A stretch of DNA of 60,271 nucleotides, taken from contig ONFA01000009.1 in the NCBI GenBank assembly GCA_900316975.1, positions 1 to 60,271 of the forward strand. Direction: 5' to 3'. Made by a program: the position numbers and the translations under genes. The DNA comes from an uncultured Prevotellaceae bacterium. GTDB lineage: Bacteria; Bacteroidota; Bacteroidia; Bacteroidales; Bacteroidaceae. The notes below the pieces were generated by a model. The model ran no database searches. It saw only the letters and a program-made list of their open reading frames with translations, and was not told the DNA's origin. Positions 15,620-23,710 of this stretch are shown here, in pieces. Within the stretch, counting starts at the first letter, position 1. Each line of letters opens with the position of its first letter.

Positions 15620-16123
15620 ATGGCAGACAAGATGACACCCCAGCAGCGCAGTAACTGCATGCGCAGAATCAGGTCGAAGAACACACGACCCGAGATGCTT
15701 GTGCGCCGTTTCCTCTTCAGTCACGGCTTCCGCTACCGTATCCATGCCAAGTCCCTGCCTGGCACTCCCGACCTTGCCATCGTCGGGCTTCGCACTTGTA
15801 TCTTCATCAATGGCTGCTTCTGGCACGGACACGAGGGCTGCTCCATGTATAAGATTCCTCAGACGCATGTGGATTTCTGGACACGTAAGATAGAGCGCAA
15901 CAAAGCGCGCGACCACAAGAACCTCTTGGCACTCAAGGCACAAGGATGGCACACCATCGAGATTTGGGAGTGCCAGCTTAAGCCAAAGGAGCGTGAAAGG
16001 ACCTTGCAGGGATTGCTTCGCACGCTCAACTACATTGCCTTGGAGAATCAGGGAGCGAAACTGACCTATGACTTTGATGTGGAGGAAGAACAAAACCTTG
16101 CAGCAGAGGATGTTGAGAGTTGA
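15620..16123 (+). CDS. vsr: Very short patch repair endonuclease Vsr
   Basis: A 167-residue Vsr. The catalytic motif SLPGTPDLAIV places Asp at residue 51, and INGCFWHGHEGC places Cys66, His69 and His71. These match the E. coli Vsr active site and structural zinc ligands position for position. It nicks DNA 5' of T in T:G mismatches made by deamination of 5-methylcytosine. No cytosine methyltransferase is visible in the window. It follows the radical SAM/DUF4130 pair, giving a three-gene repair cluster. The C-terminal residues (EDVES) and the stop are encoded by the next heptad array. The ATG at 15620 follows the preceding array directly. Confidence 0.93.
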   Translation: MADKMTPQQRSNCMRRIRSKNTRPEMLVRRFLFSHGFRYRIHAKSLPGTPDLAIVGLRTCIFINGCFWHGHEGCSMYKIPQTHVDFWTRKIERNKARDHKNLLALKAQGWHTIEIWECQLKPKERERTLQGLLRTLNYIALENQGAKLTYDFDVEEEQNLAAEDVES

Positions 16124-16172
16124 GAGTTGACAGTTGAGAATTGACAGTTAAGGTTAGCGTTATGGTTAAGGT
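16111..16172 (+). repeat. TTGAGAG/TTGACAG heptad array ending vsr
   Basis: TGTTGAGAGTTGAGAGTTGA then CAGTTGAGAATTGACAG and TTAAGGTTAGCGTTATGG. The vsr TGA is inside it. Confidence 0.85.
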
Positions 16173-16207
16173 AAAATAAGTAGGTGAACAAAAATAGTTT
16201 ATATGAT

Positions 16208-16388
16208 GCGGCAAGCCGCATTTTTCTCGGACAATAATTACCAAGACTACGAGTTTACTCGCCTGAACACCTATGAAAAGAAAGAAATGAGTGAAGAATT
16301 TCCAAAAATTGGTTCCAATAATAATTATTGGATAAAATTATCGTTAATTATTGGAAATTATTGTCCGAAAAGACAAGCCGCTTGCGGC
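16208..16388. repeat. Inverted-repeat element of about 180 bp
   Basis: GCGGCAAGCCGC, then TCGGACAATAATTACC at the left (16208-16242), is mirrored by GGAAATTATTGTCCGA and CAAGCCGCTTGCGGC at the right (16353-16388). The middle repeats AATAATTATTGG words. There are no long open frames with coding character. It could be a small non-autonomous element or a structured leader of the CDF gene. Confidence 0.6.
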
Positions 16389-16442
16389 GAAAAGAAGAGA
16401 CATCATTGTATAAGATAATTTTGTGTGGTTACTTAATAAAAG

Positions 16443-17546
16443 ATGGAAAGGAATAAAAAAATCATTCGAACCAGCATCATTGGGGTGATTGCCAATGTGC
16501 TGTTGGCCGCCTTCAAGGCTTTGGTGGGATTGCTGGCAGGGTCTATCGCCATTGTGATGGATGCCGTGAACAACTTGAGCGATGCTCTTTCATCGGTCAT
16601 CACCATTGTGGGCACCAAACTCTCCGAACGACCAGCCGACCGTGAACATCCGTTTGGGCATGGGCGCATTGAATACTTCAGTGCCATCATCATCGCCGTC
16701 ATCGTGCTCTCGGCCGGTGTCGGTTCTTTGGTCGAGTCGGTTCAGAAAATATTTGAACCCACAGTGCCCCAATACACCACACTCACCTTGGTGGTGATTG
16801 TTGTCGCTATTCTGGTGAAAATTGTGTTAGGAATCTTTGTCAAACGGACAGGCGAACAACTGAAGAGCGATGCGCTGAAAGCCAGCGGTGCCGATGCCCT
16901 GTTCGATGCCTTGGTCACCCTTGCCACGTTGGTGTCGGCTGGCATCATGCTCATCTGGGAAGTGAACCTCGACGGCATCTTCGGCACACTCATCTCTCTG
17001 GTCATCATCAAGGCAGGTGTGGAGATGTTGGCATCGCCCGTCAACGAACTCTTGGGCAGCCGCATTTCGCCAGAATTTGTGTCAGCCCTGAAGAAGGAAG
17101 TGAAAAGCCATGAGCCAGTTATGGGAGTCTATGACATCGTGATGAACAACTATGGCCCCAACACCATCATCGGCTCCCTCCACGTCAGTGTGCCCGACAC
17201 GCTTACAGCCCGCGATGTCCATCGCCTCACGCGCCACATTTCCCAATGTGTTTACGACAAATTCGGGGTTATCCTCACCGTGGGCATCTATGCCGTCAGC
17301 ACAGGCGACACAGAGATAGGGCGGTTGCAGCGAGCCGTCATGCAATATGTCACACAACACGAAGGAGTCATGCAGGCGCATGCCTTCTATTATTATGAAG
17401 ACAAGCAACTGGTCACGATTGACGTTGTGCCGACCGACGACGTGAAAGACAGCAATCAGTTTGCCCACCTCATGGCAGCCGACCTTCATGCCCAGTTCCC
17501 CCGGTACAACTTTTCCATCATCGTTGACCACAACTACAGCGAGTAG
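16443..17546 (+). CDS. Cation diffusion facilitator (CDF) transporter
   Basis: A 367-residue inner-membrane exporter with six predicted helices in the first 200 residues. The metal sites are visible as MDAVNNLSD in helix 2 and GADALFDAL in helix 5. HPFGHGR lies between helices 2 and 3, and a cytosolic C-terminal domain of about 165 residues contains H and D residues. The family moves divalent cations (Zn, Fe, Mn) out of the cytosol by proton exchange; the DxxNxxxD site in helix 2 suggests Mn or Fe rather than strict Zn, which is inference. The TAG stop (17544-17546) lies in a heptad array. Confidence 0.88.
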   Translation: MERNKKIIRTSIIGVIANVLLAAFKALVGLLAGSIAIVMDAVNNLSDALSSVITIVGTKLSERPADREHPFGHGRIEYFSAIIIAVIVLSAGVGSLVESVQKIFEPTVPQYTTLTLVVIVVAILVKIVLGIFVKRTGEQLKSDALKASGADALFDALVTLATLVSAGIMLIWEVNLDGIFGTLISLVIIKAGVEMLASPVNELLGSRISPEFVSALKKEVKSHEPVMGVYDIVMNNYGPNTIIGSLHVSVPDTLTARDVHRLTRHISQCVYDKFGVILTVGIYAVSTGDTEIGRLQRAVMQYVTQHEGVMQAHAFYYYEDKQLVTIDVVPTDDVKDSNQFAHLMAADLHAQFPRYNFSIIVDHNYSE

Positions 17547-17615
17547 AGTTGACAGTTGAGAGTTGACAGTTGAGAGTTGACAGTTGGGAGTTGACAGTTA
17601 GCGTTAGGGTTAAAG
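17544..17615. repeat. Heptad array terminating two convergent genes
   Basis: TAGAGTTGACAGTTGAGAG, alternating TTGACAG and TTGAGAG, then GTTAGCGTTAGGGTTAAAG. It supplies the CDF stop (TAG) on the plus strand and the AraC-family stop (TAA, 17612-17610) on the minus strand. Confidence 0.9.
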
Positions 17616-18491
17616 TTTCATCTTCTTATAATCCCTTGGCGACACACCTTTCAGCCGTGAAAAGAATTTGCTGAAAGACGCAGGGTCGGCAAAATGGAGC
17701 CGGTCAGCGATTTGGGCAATGCTCAGCGAGGAAGTGTGCAGGAGGAAAGAGGCTTCCATCAGCAGCATTTGGTTGATATAGTCGATGACGGTGCGTCCTG
17801 TCACTTGGCGAATCACCCGTGAGAGATAGACTGGTGAGATGTGGAGAGAAGAGGCATAGAAAGCGATGTCGTGATGCTCCGCAAAGTGGTCGGGTAGCAG
17901 ACGAATGAAGTCGAGAAAGATTTCCTCCACACGTTGAGGCACCGAACGATGGGGTATGGCTTGTGTTTGCGCATTCTGCAAGTCGAGCAGAAAGACAGCA
18001 TAAAGCATGTTCAGAATCTTTTCCTTGTAGATGTGATTGGAGTGCAGGTATCCATTGATTTCTCGCATTTTTGCCGCCAGTAGCAGAGCGGTGTCGTGAG
18101 ATAGTTTCATTTTTGGCTCATGCAGTTGCACGATGGGGCTGTAGGCGATGTTCACAAGGTCGTGGACTGTGGGTGACTCGATGGTTACGTGTTCATCGGC
18201 CAAGAGGCAGATACCGTGGTAGTCATCGGAGGCGGCCAAGATGGTTATGGGCAGTCCCGGAGAATAGATGTAGAGGTCGTCAGGCAGGAGGGTCAACTCC
18301 TGTCCGTTATAGTCAATATTCAGCCACCCCTCTGTCACCAGCGTGAACGTGTAGGCAGCCATGAAGCCATGCGTCTCGTTGGCTCTGAAGGTGATGGCAG
18401 AGTCAGTCTCGCTACAGTACATCTTACCGTCCCAATTCTCTACGGGATGCTCACCATGCATGAGCACCCATGCTTCTTTCAAACTATACAT
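17610..18491 (-). CDS. AraC-family transcriptional regulator
   Basis: A 293-residue regulator. The N-terminal 150 residues form a cupin-like sensor (ANETHGFMAAYTF ... LTLLPDDLYIYSPG). The C-terminal 100 residues are an AraC DNA-binding domain with two HTHs (AFYASSLHISPVYLSRVIRQ and IAQIADRLHFADPASFSKFF). A minus-strand -7 element TACCTTTG (18500-18507) predicts a transcript start at about 18494, so the ATG at 18491 is nearly leaderless and longer starts are excluded; an ATG at 18461 is possible. It is divergent from the ferritin-like gene. Confidence 0.87.
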   Translation of the reverse strand: MYSLKEAWVLMHGEHPVENWDGKMYCSETDSAITFRANETHGFMAAYTFTLVTEGWLNIDYNGQELTLLPDDLYIYSPGLPITILAASDDYHGICLLADEHVTIESPTVHDLVNIAYSPIVQLHEPKMKLSHDTALLLAAKMREINGYLHSNHIYKEKILNMLYAVFLLDLQNAQTQAIPHRSVPQRVEEIFLDFIRLLPDHFAEHHDIAFYASSLHISPVYLSRVIRQVTGRTVIDYINQMLLMEASFLLHTSSLSIAQIADRLHFADPASFSKFFSRLKGVSPRDYKKMKL

Positions 18492-18499
18492 AACGGCTA

Positions 18500-18507
18500 C
18501 AAAGGTA
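18500..18507 (-). promoter_or_regulatory. -7 element for the AraC-family gene
   Basis: TACCTTTG on the minus strand, a few bases from the start codon. Confidence 0.6.
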
Positions 18508-18584
18508 CAAGTTTTTTTTGACATTGTATCGTTTCAGACAAGTTTTGTGTCATTGCAGATTAGAAAGTATTCATTTTTTTGCCG

Positions 18585-18592
18585 TAACTTTG
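18585..18592 (+). promoter_or_regulatory. -7 element for the ferritin-like gene
   Basis: TAACTTTG followed by CACTCG, with a T-rich tract upstream. It is divergent from the AraC promoter about 80 bp away. Confidence 0.6.
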
Positions 18593-18645
18593 CACTCGAA
18601 ATTCAATTTCACATTTTTATAACTTATTAAATCTTATTATTCACT

Positions 18646-19101
18646 ATGGATGCAAAAAAATCTATTGAAGCATTGCAGTTCTTTGCTACAGGACTGACCG
18701 AAGGTGCACTCGTGCACAAGTTGCAGGGACAAATCTTTAAGTCACAGGGTTTCTCCAAACTCGGACAGAAGTACATCGACCACTTCAACGAGGAGATGGA
18801 ATGGGTGGAGAAATTCGTGGAGCGCATTCTCGACCTCGGTGGCGAAATCAAGTTTGACGGTGCCAAGAGCCGCGCTCTCATCTGCGATCCCATCGAATAC
18901 ATCAAGGCCGACCTCGACATTCAGAAGGCAGGTGTAGATTTGCTCTACAAGTGCTGCGAGGGGCTGATTAACGACCCCACCACCTACGACATCATGAAGG
19001 CTTACTTGGCAGATGAGGAGGAAGACCTCTACTGGAGCCAAGGTGCTATCGACATGATTGAGTGCGTTGGCAAGCAAAACTGGCTGTTCACTCAGTTGTA
19101 A
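18646..19101 (+). CDS. Ferritin-like (bacterioferritin/Dps-type) protein
   Basis: A 151-residue four-helix protein. Helix residues with the diiron pattern are visible as YIDHFNEEMEWVEKFVERIL and, in helix 4, AYLADEEEDLYWSQGAIDMI. The length fits bacterioferritin/ferritin-like proteins. It may store or detoxify iron or use peroxide. It has its own promoter and is followed 51 bp later by a PNPOx-like gene. Confidence 0.8.
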   Translation: MDAKKSIEALQFFATGLTEGALVHKLQGQIFKSQGFSKLGQKYIDHFNEEMEWVEKFVERILDLGGEIKFDGAKSRALICDPIEYIKADLDIQKAGVDLLYKCCEGLINDPTTYDIMKAYLADEEEDLYWSQGAIDMIECVGKQNWLFTQL

Positions 19102-19152
19102 GAGAGAGACATTTATCGTCAATCATCATCATTTATTAAAAAATAATAGATT

Positions 19153-19551
19153 ATGGAAGCAGCAAAGAAAGTTTATGACTTCTTGGAGGATGCCAAGACG
19201 TTCTACCTCGCCACTGTGGAAGGCGACCAACCCCGTGTACGTCCTTACGGAGCCATGCTCTTCTTCGAGGGCAAAATCTACATCATGGCTTTTGGCAAGA
19301 CCAATGCCACTCGTCAGATTGCCGCCAACCAGAAGGCTGAAATCTGTGCTTTCAAAGGCAGGACTCTCCGCATCGAGTGCAAACTCGTGGAGGACAACCG
19401 TCCTGAGGTGGGCAAGGCTCTCGTTGATAAGATGCCTGTGCTGAAGCCTGCTTTGGGCGAGAACGGCGAGAATGGTGTGATGTACTACCTGAAAGATGCC
19501 ACAGCCAACTTCTTTAAGATGATGGAACTGGATGAAACCGTGAAATTCTAA
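19153..19551 (+). CDS. Pyridoxamine 5'-phosphate oxidase-like flavoprotein
   Basis: A 132-residue protein of the split-barrel FMN-binding family. It starts with FLEDAKTFYLATVEGDQPRV followed by RPYGAMLFFEGKIYIM, the usual first two strands, and later QKAEICAFKG. Such small proteins bind FMN or F420 and are not pyridoxamine oxidases in most cases; the substrate is unknown. It is likely cotranscribed with the ferritin-like gene and the small winged-helix gene that follows. Confidence 0.8.
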   Translation: MEAAKKVYDFLEDAKTFYLATVEGDQPRVRPYGAMLFFEGKIYIMAFGKTNATRQIAANQKAEICAFKGRTLRIECKLVEDNRPEVGKALVDKMPVLKPALGENGENGVMYYLKDATANFFKMMELDETVKF

Positions 19552-19564
19552 TTTGTCGTTCGAT

Positions 19565-19738
19565 ATGAAAGAGCAAGTATTACAAGCCATGCGCGAAGCA
19601 GGCAAGCCAGTATCGGCTGGCGATGTGACGAAGGCACTGGGTGCTGACCGCAAGGAAGTGGATAAGGCTTTTGCCGAACTGAAAAAGGAAGGCGCCATTG
19701 TCTCTCCTGTCCGCTGCAAGTGGGAACCTGCCCAGTAA
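19565..19738 (+). CDS. Small winged-helix protein
   Basis: A 57-residue protein (MKEQVLQAMREAGKPVSAGD ... VDKAFAELKKEGAIVSPVRC). The pattern helix - helix - recognition helix - wing is that of a minimal winged-helix DNA-binding domain. It lies 13 bp after the PNPOx-like gene and probably belongs to the same transcript. Targets are unknown. The ATG at 19565 was preferred to a TTG upstream. Confidence 0.6.
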   Translation: MKEQVLQAMREAGKPVSAGDVTKALGADRKEVDKAFAELKKEGAIVSPVRCKWEPAQ

Positions 19739-19872
19739 GGGTCTCCTACATCGTGACGGTGAAGATGACGCTACAAGAACAATAAACCCATTTTATGCCG
19801 AGGGGTGGCAGGTACGAGTGACTAAACGGCAACGCTGAAGACACCAGACCGTGTCACCCCCTTTCTTTATTT
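19739..19872 (+). other. Possible structured leader upstream of the ZIP gene
   Basis: A 134-bp gap without a gene. AGGGGTG (about 19800) can pair with CACCCC just before the ZIP start, enclosing a 50-nt segment with ACGGCAACGCTGAAG. GGGTCT at the start can pair with AGACC near 19845. No known riboswitch is recognised with confidence. A metal-responsive leader would suit the gene, but this is speculation. Confidence 0.25.
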
Positions 19873-20652
19873 ATGCCGACTATCGCAATTGGATTACTGA
19901 TACCCTTGCTGGGCACGATGCTCGGTTCGGCCTTTGTGTTCTTTATGAAAAACGACATGCCCGAGCGTGTGCAGAAGTCCTTGCTCGGCTTTGCGTCGGG
20001 CGTGATGGTGGCAGCCTCCGTTTGGTCGCTGCTCATTCCTGCCATGGAGATGGAGGAGGGGAAAGGCGCGTGGTCGGTGTTCCCTGCTGCTGTGGGTTTC
20101 CTGTTGGGTATTGGTTTCTTGTTGCTGATTGATGAGGTGACTCCCCACTTGCACATAGGCAACAGCCAACCCGAAGGTCCTCGCTCCAAACTGTCTCGCA
20201 CGGCAATGTTGGCTTTGGCGGTCACCATCCACAACCTGCCCGAAGGTATGGCGGTGGGTGTGGTCTTTGCCGGAGCAGAACAGGGTGTGGCAAACATCTC
20301 CATAGCCTCGGCTGTGGCGGTGTCGTTGGGTATTGCCATCCAGAACATCCCAGAAGGTGCCATCATCTCCATGCCCATGCGGGCTGAAGGTAACTCACGT
20401 TGGCGTTCGTTTCTCCTTGGCAGCCTGAGTGGTGCGGTAGAACCCATTGGCGGATTGGCAGTCGTGTTGCTGGCCTCGTTGCTCACTCCCGTATTGCCCT
20501 ACATGCTCGCTTTTGCCGCAGGTGCCATGTTCTACGTAGTGGTGGAAGAACTTATCCCCGAAGCCTCCGAAGGCAAGCACACCAACCTCAGCACCATCGG
20601 CTTTGCCATTGGCTTTGTCTTGATGATGGTGCTCGATGTGGTGCTTGGATAG
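19873..20652 (+). CDS. ZIP-family divalent metal transporter (GufA/ZupT type)
   Basis: A 259-residue membrane protein with eight predicted helices. The metal-site motifs are HNLPEG (120-125) in helix 4 and QNIPEG (157-162) in helix 5. The helix 2-3 loop carries HLH (92-94). ZIP proteins import Zn, Fe or Mn into the cytosol. It is the first of four closely spaced genes with MBL, radical SAM and flavodoxin genes. Confidence 0.88.
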   Translation: MPTIAIGLLIPLLGTMLGSAFVFFMKNDMPERVQKSLLGFASGVMVAASVWSLLIPAMEMEEGKGAWSVFPAAVGFLLGIGFLLLIDEVTPHLHIGNSQPEGPRSKLSRTAMLALAVTIHNLPEGMAVGVVFAGAEQGVANISIASAVAVSLGIAIQNIPEGAIISMPMRAEGNSRWRSFLLGSLSGAVEPIGGLAVVLLASLLTPVLPYMLAFAAGAMFYVVVEELIPEASEGKHTNLSTIGFAIGFVLMMVLDVVLG

Positions 20653-20697
20653 AACGTTTTTTCGTAGAAGAATAATTATTAAAAATGTAAAGATAAA

Positions 20698-21447
20698 ATG
20701 GAAATTAAAGCAATTAGGATGTTTGACGGTGGTTTCATGAACCAGCCGTTTGCCTTTGGCGGTGAAGAGGGCAAGGACGCATTTGACGACCAAATCATCT
20801 ACCGCAGCAGTTTACAAAACTATCTTATCGACACGGGTGAAGAGGTGATTCTGGTGGACACGGGCTTCCAGAACAACTATCCTGCCCCGGCCAAGAAGTT
20901 GGGCGCACCGCTCTATATGGGTGAGAAAGTGGCCGACTACATGGACTCTTTGGCTGCTATGGGCTACAAGCCCGAACAGGTGACGAAGATTCTCGTCACT
21001 CACAAGCACCCCGACCATGCGGCTGCCTTGCAGTACTTCCCCAATGCCAAAATCTACATCGGTCCCGAAGATGCCGATGCGCTGAAGTTGGAGGGAGAGA
21101 ACATTGTGCGTTGTGCCTATCAGGATGGAGCCTACTACAACTTCCCCAAAGCGGAGAAGGTGGCTGAGGGCATCTATTTTATCGAAGCCAAGGGCCACAC
21201 CAAAGGCAACAGCATCGTCATAGCCGAAGTGGGCGACCTCTTCTACATGTTCCACGGCGATGTGACCTACTGCGATGCTGCCCTGAAGGCCAACAAACTC
21301 AGCATTGTGTTTGAAGACAAAGAGGCTGCCCGCGAGACGCTCAACCGTGTGCGTGAGTTCGTGGGTGCGCATCCTACCGTCTATCTCTCCACTCACTGCC
21401 CTGAGGGCTATGAGAATCTGGAAATGAAACGAGTAATGAAACTGTAA
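20698..21447 (+). CDS. MBL-fold metallo-hydrolase
   Basis: A 249-residue protein with the metallo-beta-lactamase motif THKHPDHAA (His102, His104, Asp106, His107) and further ligands in KGHTKGN and FHGDVTYCD. It resembles AHL-lactonase-like and other small MBL hydrolases. The substrate cannot be inferred. It is 6 bp upstream of a radical SAM/SPASM gene and probably works with it. Confidence 0.83.
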   Translation: MEIKAIRMFDGGFMNQPFAFGGEEGKDAFDDQIIYRSSLQNYLIDTGEEVILVDTGFQNNYPAPAKKLGAPLYMGEKVADYMDSLAAMGYKPEQVTKILVTHKHPDHAAALQYFPNAKIYIGPEDADALKLEGENIVRCAYQDGAYYNFPKAEKVAEGIYFIEAKGHTKGNSIVIAEVGDLFYMFHGDVTYCDAALKANKLSIVFEDKEAARETLNRVREFVGAHPTVYLSTHCPEGYENLEMKRVMKL

Positions 21448-21453
21448 GAGCGA

Positions 21454-22557
21454 ATGGCAGAAAACACAACAATAGACCTGGGTGCCTACATGAGCGAAAG
21501 CATTCGCCGCATCATGGCAAAGGCTTACAAGAATGTGCTTTCTAACCCACGTGAGGCGAAGTTTGCCTATCGGATGCAAACGCTTTTCCAGAAGTCGGAG
21601 AAGCGGCGACAGAAGATGCTGGAAGAAGAAGGTCTGGAGGTGCCGCCATTCCTCATCAGCAGCATCTCCACCACCTGCAACCTGCATTGCAAAGGGTGTT
21701 ATGCCCGTAGCAACGGCATTGCCGAGGACAAGGAGGCGGCACGGAGGGAAACGATGGCACCAGAACAGTGGAAGGCTGTCTTCGCCGAGGCGGCTGAGAT
21801 GGGCATCAACTTCTCGCTGCTGGCAGGTGGAGAACCTATGATGCGCAAAGACATTCTGGAGAAGGTGGCTGAGGTGAAGGACATGATTTTCCCCGTCTTC
21901 ACCAACGGCACACTCATCGGCCCTTCCTACATGGAGTTTCTGAAGAAGAACCTCAACATCGTGCCTATCATCAGCATCGAGGGCACAGCCATGGGGACGG
22001 ACGAACGGCGTGGACGTGGGGTGTTCAAGCGGGCCATGCAGTCGATGCAGATGCTGAAGGAGGAAGACCTTTTCTTCGGCACCAGCATCACGGTGACCAC
22101 CGAGAACATGCACTTGGTCACTTCGGCTGACTTCATCGACCAGTTGCGCTCCTACGGCTGCAAGATTGTCTTCTACGTGGAATATGTACCTATCGACCCT
22201 GGCACGGAGCATCTGGCTTTTGCCGACGAACAAGTGGCTGAGATGGAGACCTTGCTGGCACAGCGACGCAGCGAGTATGCCGACATCATCTTTCTCTCTT
22301 TCCCCGGCGATGAGAAAGCCCTTGGCGGCTGCCTCGCCTCAGGACGTGGCTTTTTCCACATCGGTCCCGATGGTTCGGCCGAACCTTGCCCCTTCTCGCC
22401 TTTCAGCGACAGCAATGTGGCGGAGATGGGAGTGCGCGAAGCCTTGAAGTCCCCCTTGTTCCGCAAGATTCGTGCTGCCAAGGCACTCGGATGGGAGCAT
22501 ACAGGCGGATGTACGTTGTTTGAACATCGTAAGGAAATCGAAAAAATGGTCGTATAA
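21454..22557 (+). CDS. Radical SAM/SPASM-like protein
   Basis: A 367-residue protein with the 4Fe-4S motif CNLHCKGC (Cys75, Cys79, Cys82), then LLAGGEPMMRKDI. The C-terminal part has further cysteines in GSAEPCPFSPFSD and GGCTLFEH, as in SPASM or twitch domains. The first 60 residues form a helical extension. The reaction is unknown; family members modify peptides, cofactors or lipids. Context with ZIP, MBL and flavodoxin genes suggests a metal- and redox-dependent pathway, the flavodoxin being a plausible electron donor for the cluster. Confidence 0.83.
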   Translation: MAENTTIDLGAYMSESIRRIMAKAYKNVLSNPREAKFAYRMQTLFQKSEKRRQKMLEEEGLEVPPFLISSISTTCNLHCKGCYARSNGIAEDKEAARRETMAPEQWKAVFAEAAEMGINFSLLAGGEPMMRKDILEKVAEVKDMIFPVFTNGTLIGPSYMEFLKKNLNIVPIISIEGTAMGTDERRGRGVFKRAMQSMQMLKEEDLFFGTSITVTTENMHLVTSADFIDQLRSYGCKIVFYVEYVPIDPGTEHLAFADEQVAEMETLLAQRRSEYADIIFLSFPGDEKALGGCLASGRGFFHIGPDGSAEPCPFSPFSDSNVAEMGVREALKSPLFRKIRAAKALGWEHTGGCTLFEHRKEIEKMVV

Positions 22558-22581
22558 TCAATCTCTAAAATCTATATAAAA

Positions 22582-22989
22582 ATGGCAATAGCAATTAGAT
22601 ATTTCAGCAAGTTTGGCCATTCTGCACAGATGGCGAATATCGTGGCCCAAGTGACTGGCGGAGTGCCAGAAACTGTGGCTGTACCCCTCTCCGAACCCGT
22701 CGATACGCTCTATTTGGGTTCAGGTGTCATGTTGGGCAAGATCAGTGGCGACATGGTCAAATTCATCAAGACCCTCTCGCCTGACATGGTGAGGCGTGTG
22801 GTTTGTTTTGGCTCATGTGCCATCATCAAGTCACCTGTTCCCCAGATGTGTCAACTGCTGGAAGCGCAAGGTATCTCTGTCGATGAGCGTTCTTTCACCT
22901 GTAGAGGTTCGATGGGACCTCTACATGCTGGACATCCCAATGAACAAGATTTTGAAAATCTTCGTCAGTTCATCATGAATGTGAAATAG
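22582..22989 (+). CDS. Flavodoxin-like protein
   Basis: A 135-residue protein. It starts AIAIRYFSKFGHSAQMANIV, a flavodoxin-type phosphate loop in which the usual TG is changed to KFGHS, followed by LYLGSGVMLGKISGDMVKFI. It probably binds FMN and could deliver electrons to the radical SAM protein 24 bp upstream. It is shorter than typical flavodoxins (about 140-170). Confidence 0.75.
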   Translation: MAIAIRYFSKFGHSAQMANIVAQVTGGVPETVAVPLSEPVDTLYLGSGVMLGKISGDMVKFIKTLSPDMVRRVVCFGSCAIIKSPVPQMCQLLEAQGISVDERSFTCRGSMGPLHAGHPNEQDFENLRQFIMNVK

Positions 22990-23011
22990 GATTGGAAGGA
23001 GAGGTGGCGAT

Positions 23012-23371
23012 ATGCAAGAAGAAAACTCTGTTCCACATGCTGACATCACCATCCGCAAGGCACAGCAGCTTGTGGATGATTGGATTCGCACCTATGGTGT
23101 GCGCTATTTCACCGAACTCACCAACATGGCTGTACTTACTGAAGAGGTGGGGGAACTTGCCCGTGTCATCTCACGCAAGTATGGTGATCAGTCCTTCAAA
23201 CCAGGTGAGCCTCAAGACCCTGCGGATGAGATGGCAGATGTGTTGTGGGTGCTCCTCTGTCTTGCCAATCAGACAGGGGTTGACTTGACCGAGGCTTTGC
23301 AACGTAATCTCGACAAGAAGACTACCCGTGACAAAGAACGCCATAAGAATAACCCGAAACTCGCTCAATAG
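23012..23371 (+). CDS. MazG-like nucleotide pyrophosphohydrolase
   Basis: A 119-residue all-helical NTP-pyrophosphatase. The Mg-binding helices carry EEVGELARVI and DEMADVLWVL. It likely hydrolyses non-canonical or excess dNTPs in the cytosol. The start ATG is preceded by GGAGAGGTGG. The gene is followed by a hairpin shared with tRNA-Lys. Confidence 0.87.
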   Translation: MQEENSVPHADITIRKAQQLVDDWIRTYGVRYFTELTNMAVLTEEVGELARVISRKYGDQSFKPGEPQDPADEMADVLWVLLCLANQTGVDLTEALQRNLDKKTTRDKERHKNNPKLAQ

Positions 23372-23396
23372 TATTTAACACATGAGAAATAATGAC

Positions 23397-23429
23397 AAAG
23401 GGGAGGATTTCAGTGAAATCCTCCCCTTT
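23397..23429. terminator. Bidirectional terminator between mazG-like gene and tRNA-Lys
   Basis: AAAGGGGAGGATTTC pairs perfectly with GAAATCCTCCCCTTT around a 3-nt loop. Confidence 0.85.
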
Positions 23430-23436
23430 GTTGAAG

Positions 23437-23509
23437 TGATCCGCTTGGGGCTCGAACCCAAGACCCCAACATTAAAAGTGTTGTGCTCTACCGACTGAGC
23501 TAGCGGATC
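23437..23509 (-). tRNA. tRNA-Lys (anticodon TTT)
   Basis: On the minus strand, acceptor GATCCGC pairs with GCGGATC. The D arm is GCTC/GAGC, the anticodon stem CAACA/TGTTG has loop CTTTTAA (anticodon TTT), and the T loop is TTCGAGC. The CCA end is not encoded. Confidence 0.95.
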
Positions 23510-23661
23510 TACCTGATAGGCTTGCGATACGGGTTATGTGTGAAACCCAAAAGCGGGTTTTTGTGCCAGTGCTTTATCGTAAGCGGGTGCAAAGGTAGGG
23601 AGTTTTTGGGAATCTACCAATTTTTTTTTGAGTTTTTTTATGTTTTGTCTATATTTTGTTC

Positions 23662-23710
23662 TTCAACCTTAACCATAAATCTCCACTCTTAGCCCTAAAC
23701 TCTAACTCCG
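23662..23710. repeat. Degenerate heptad array ending fkp
   Basis: On the minus strand GAGTTAGAGTTTAGGGCTAA continues with GAGTGG. The fkp TAG (23704-23702) is inside the first unit. Confidence 0.65.

Noticed and set aside
16203..16418. A 71-codon plus-strand frame over the inverted-repeat element
   Set aside because: It is formed by the repeat arms and has no protein-like pattern.
20812..22233. A 473-codon open frame antisense to the MBL and radical SAM genes
   Set aside because: It spans two well-supported genes in the opposite strand and shows antisense-type composition.
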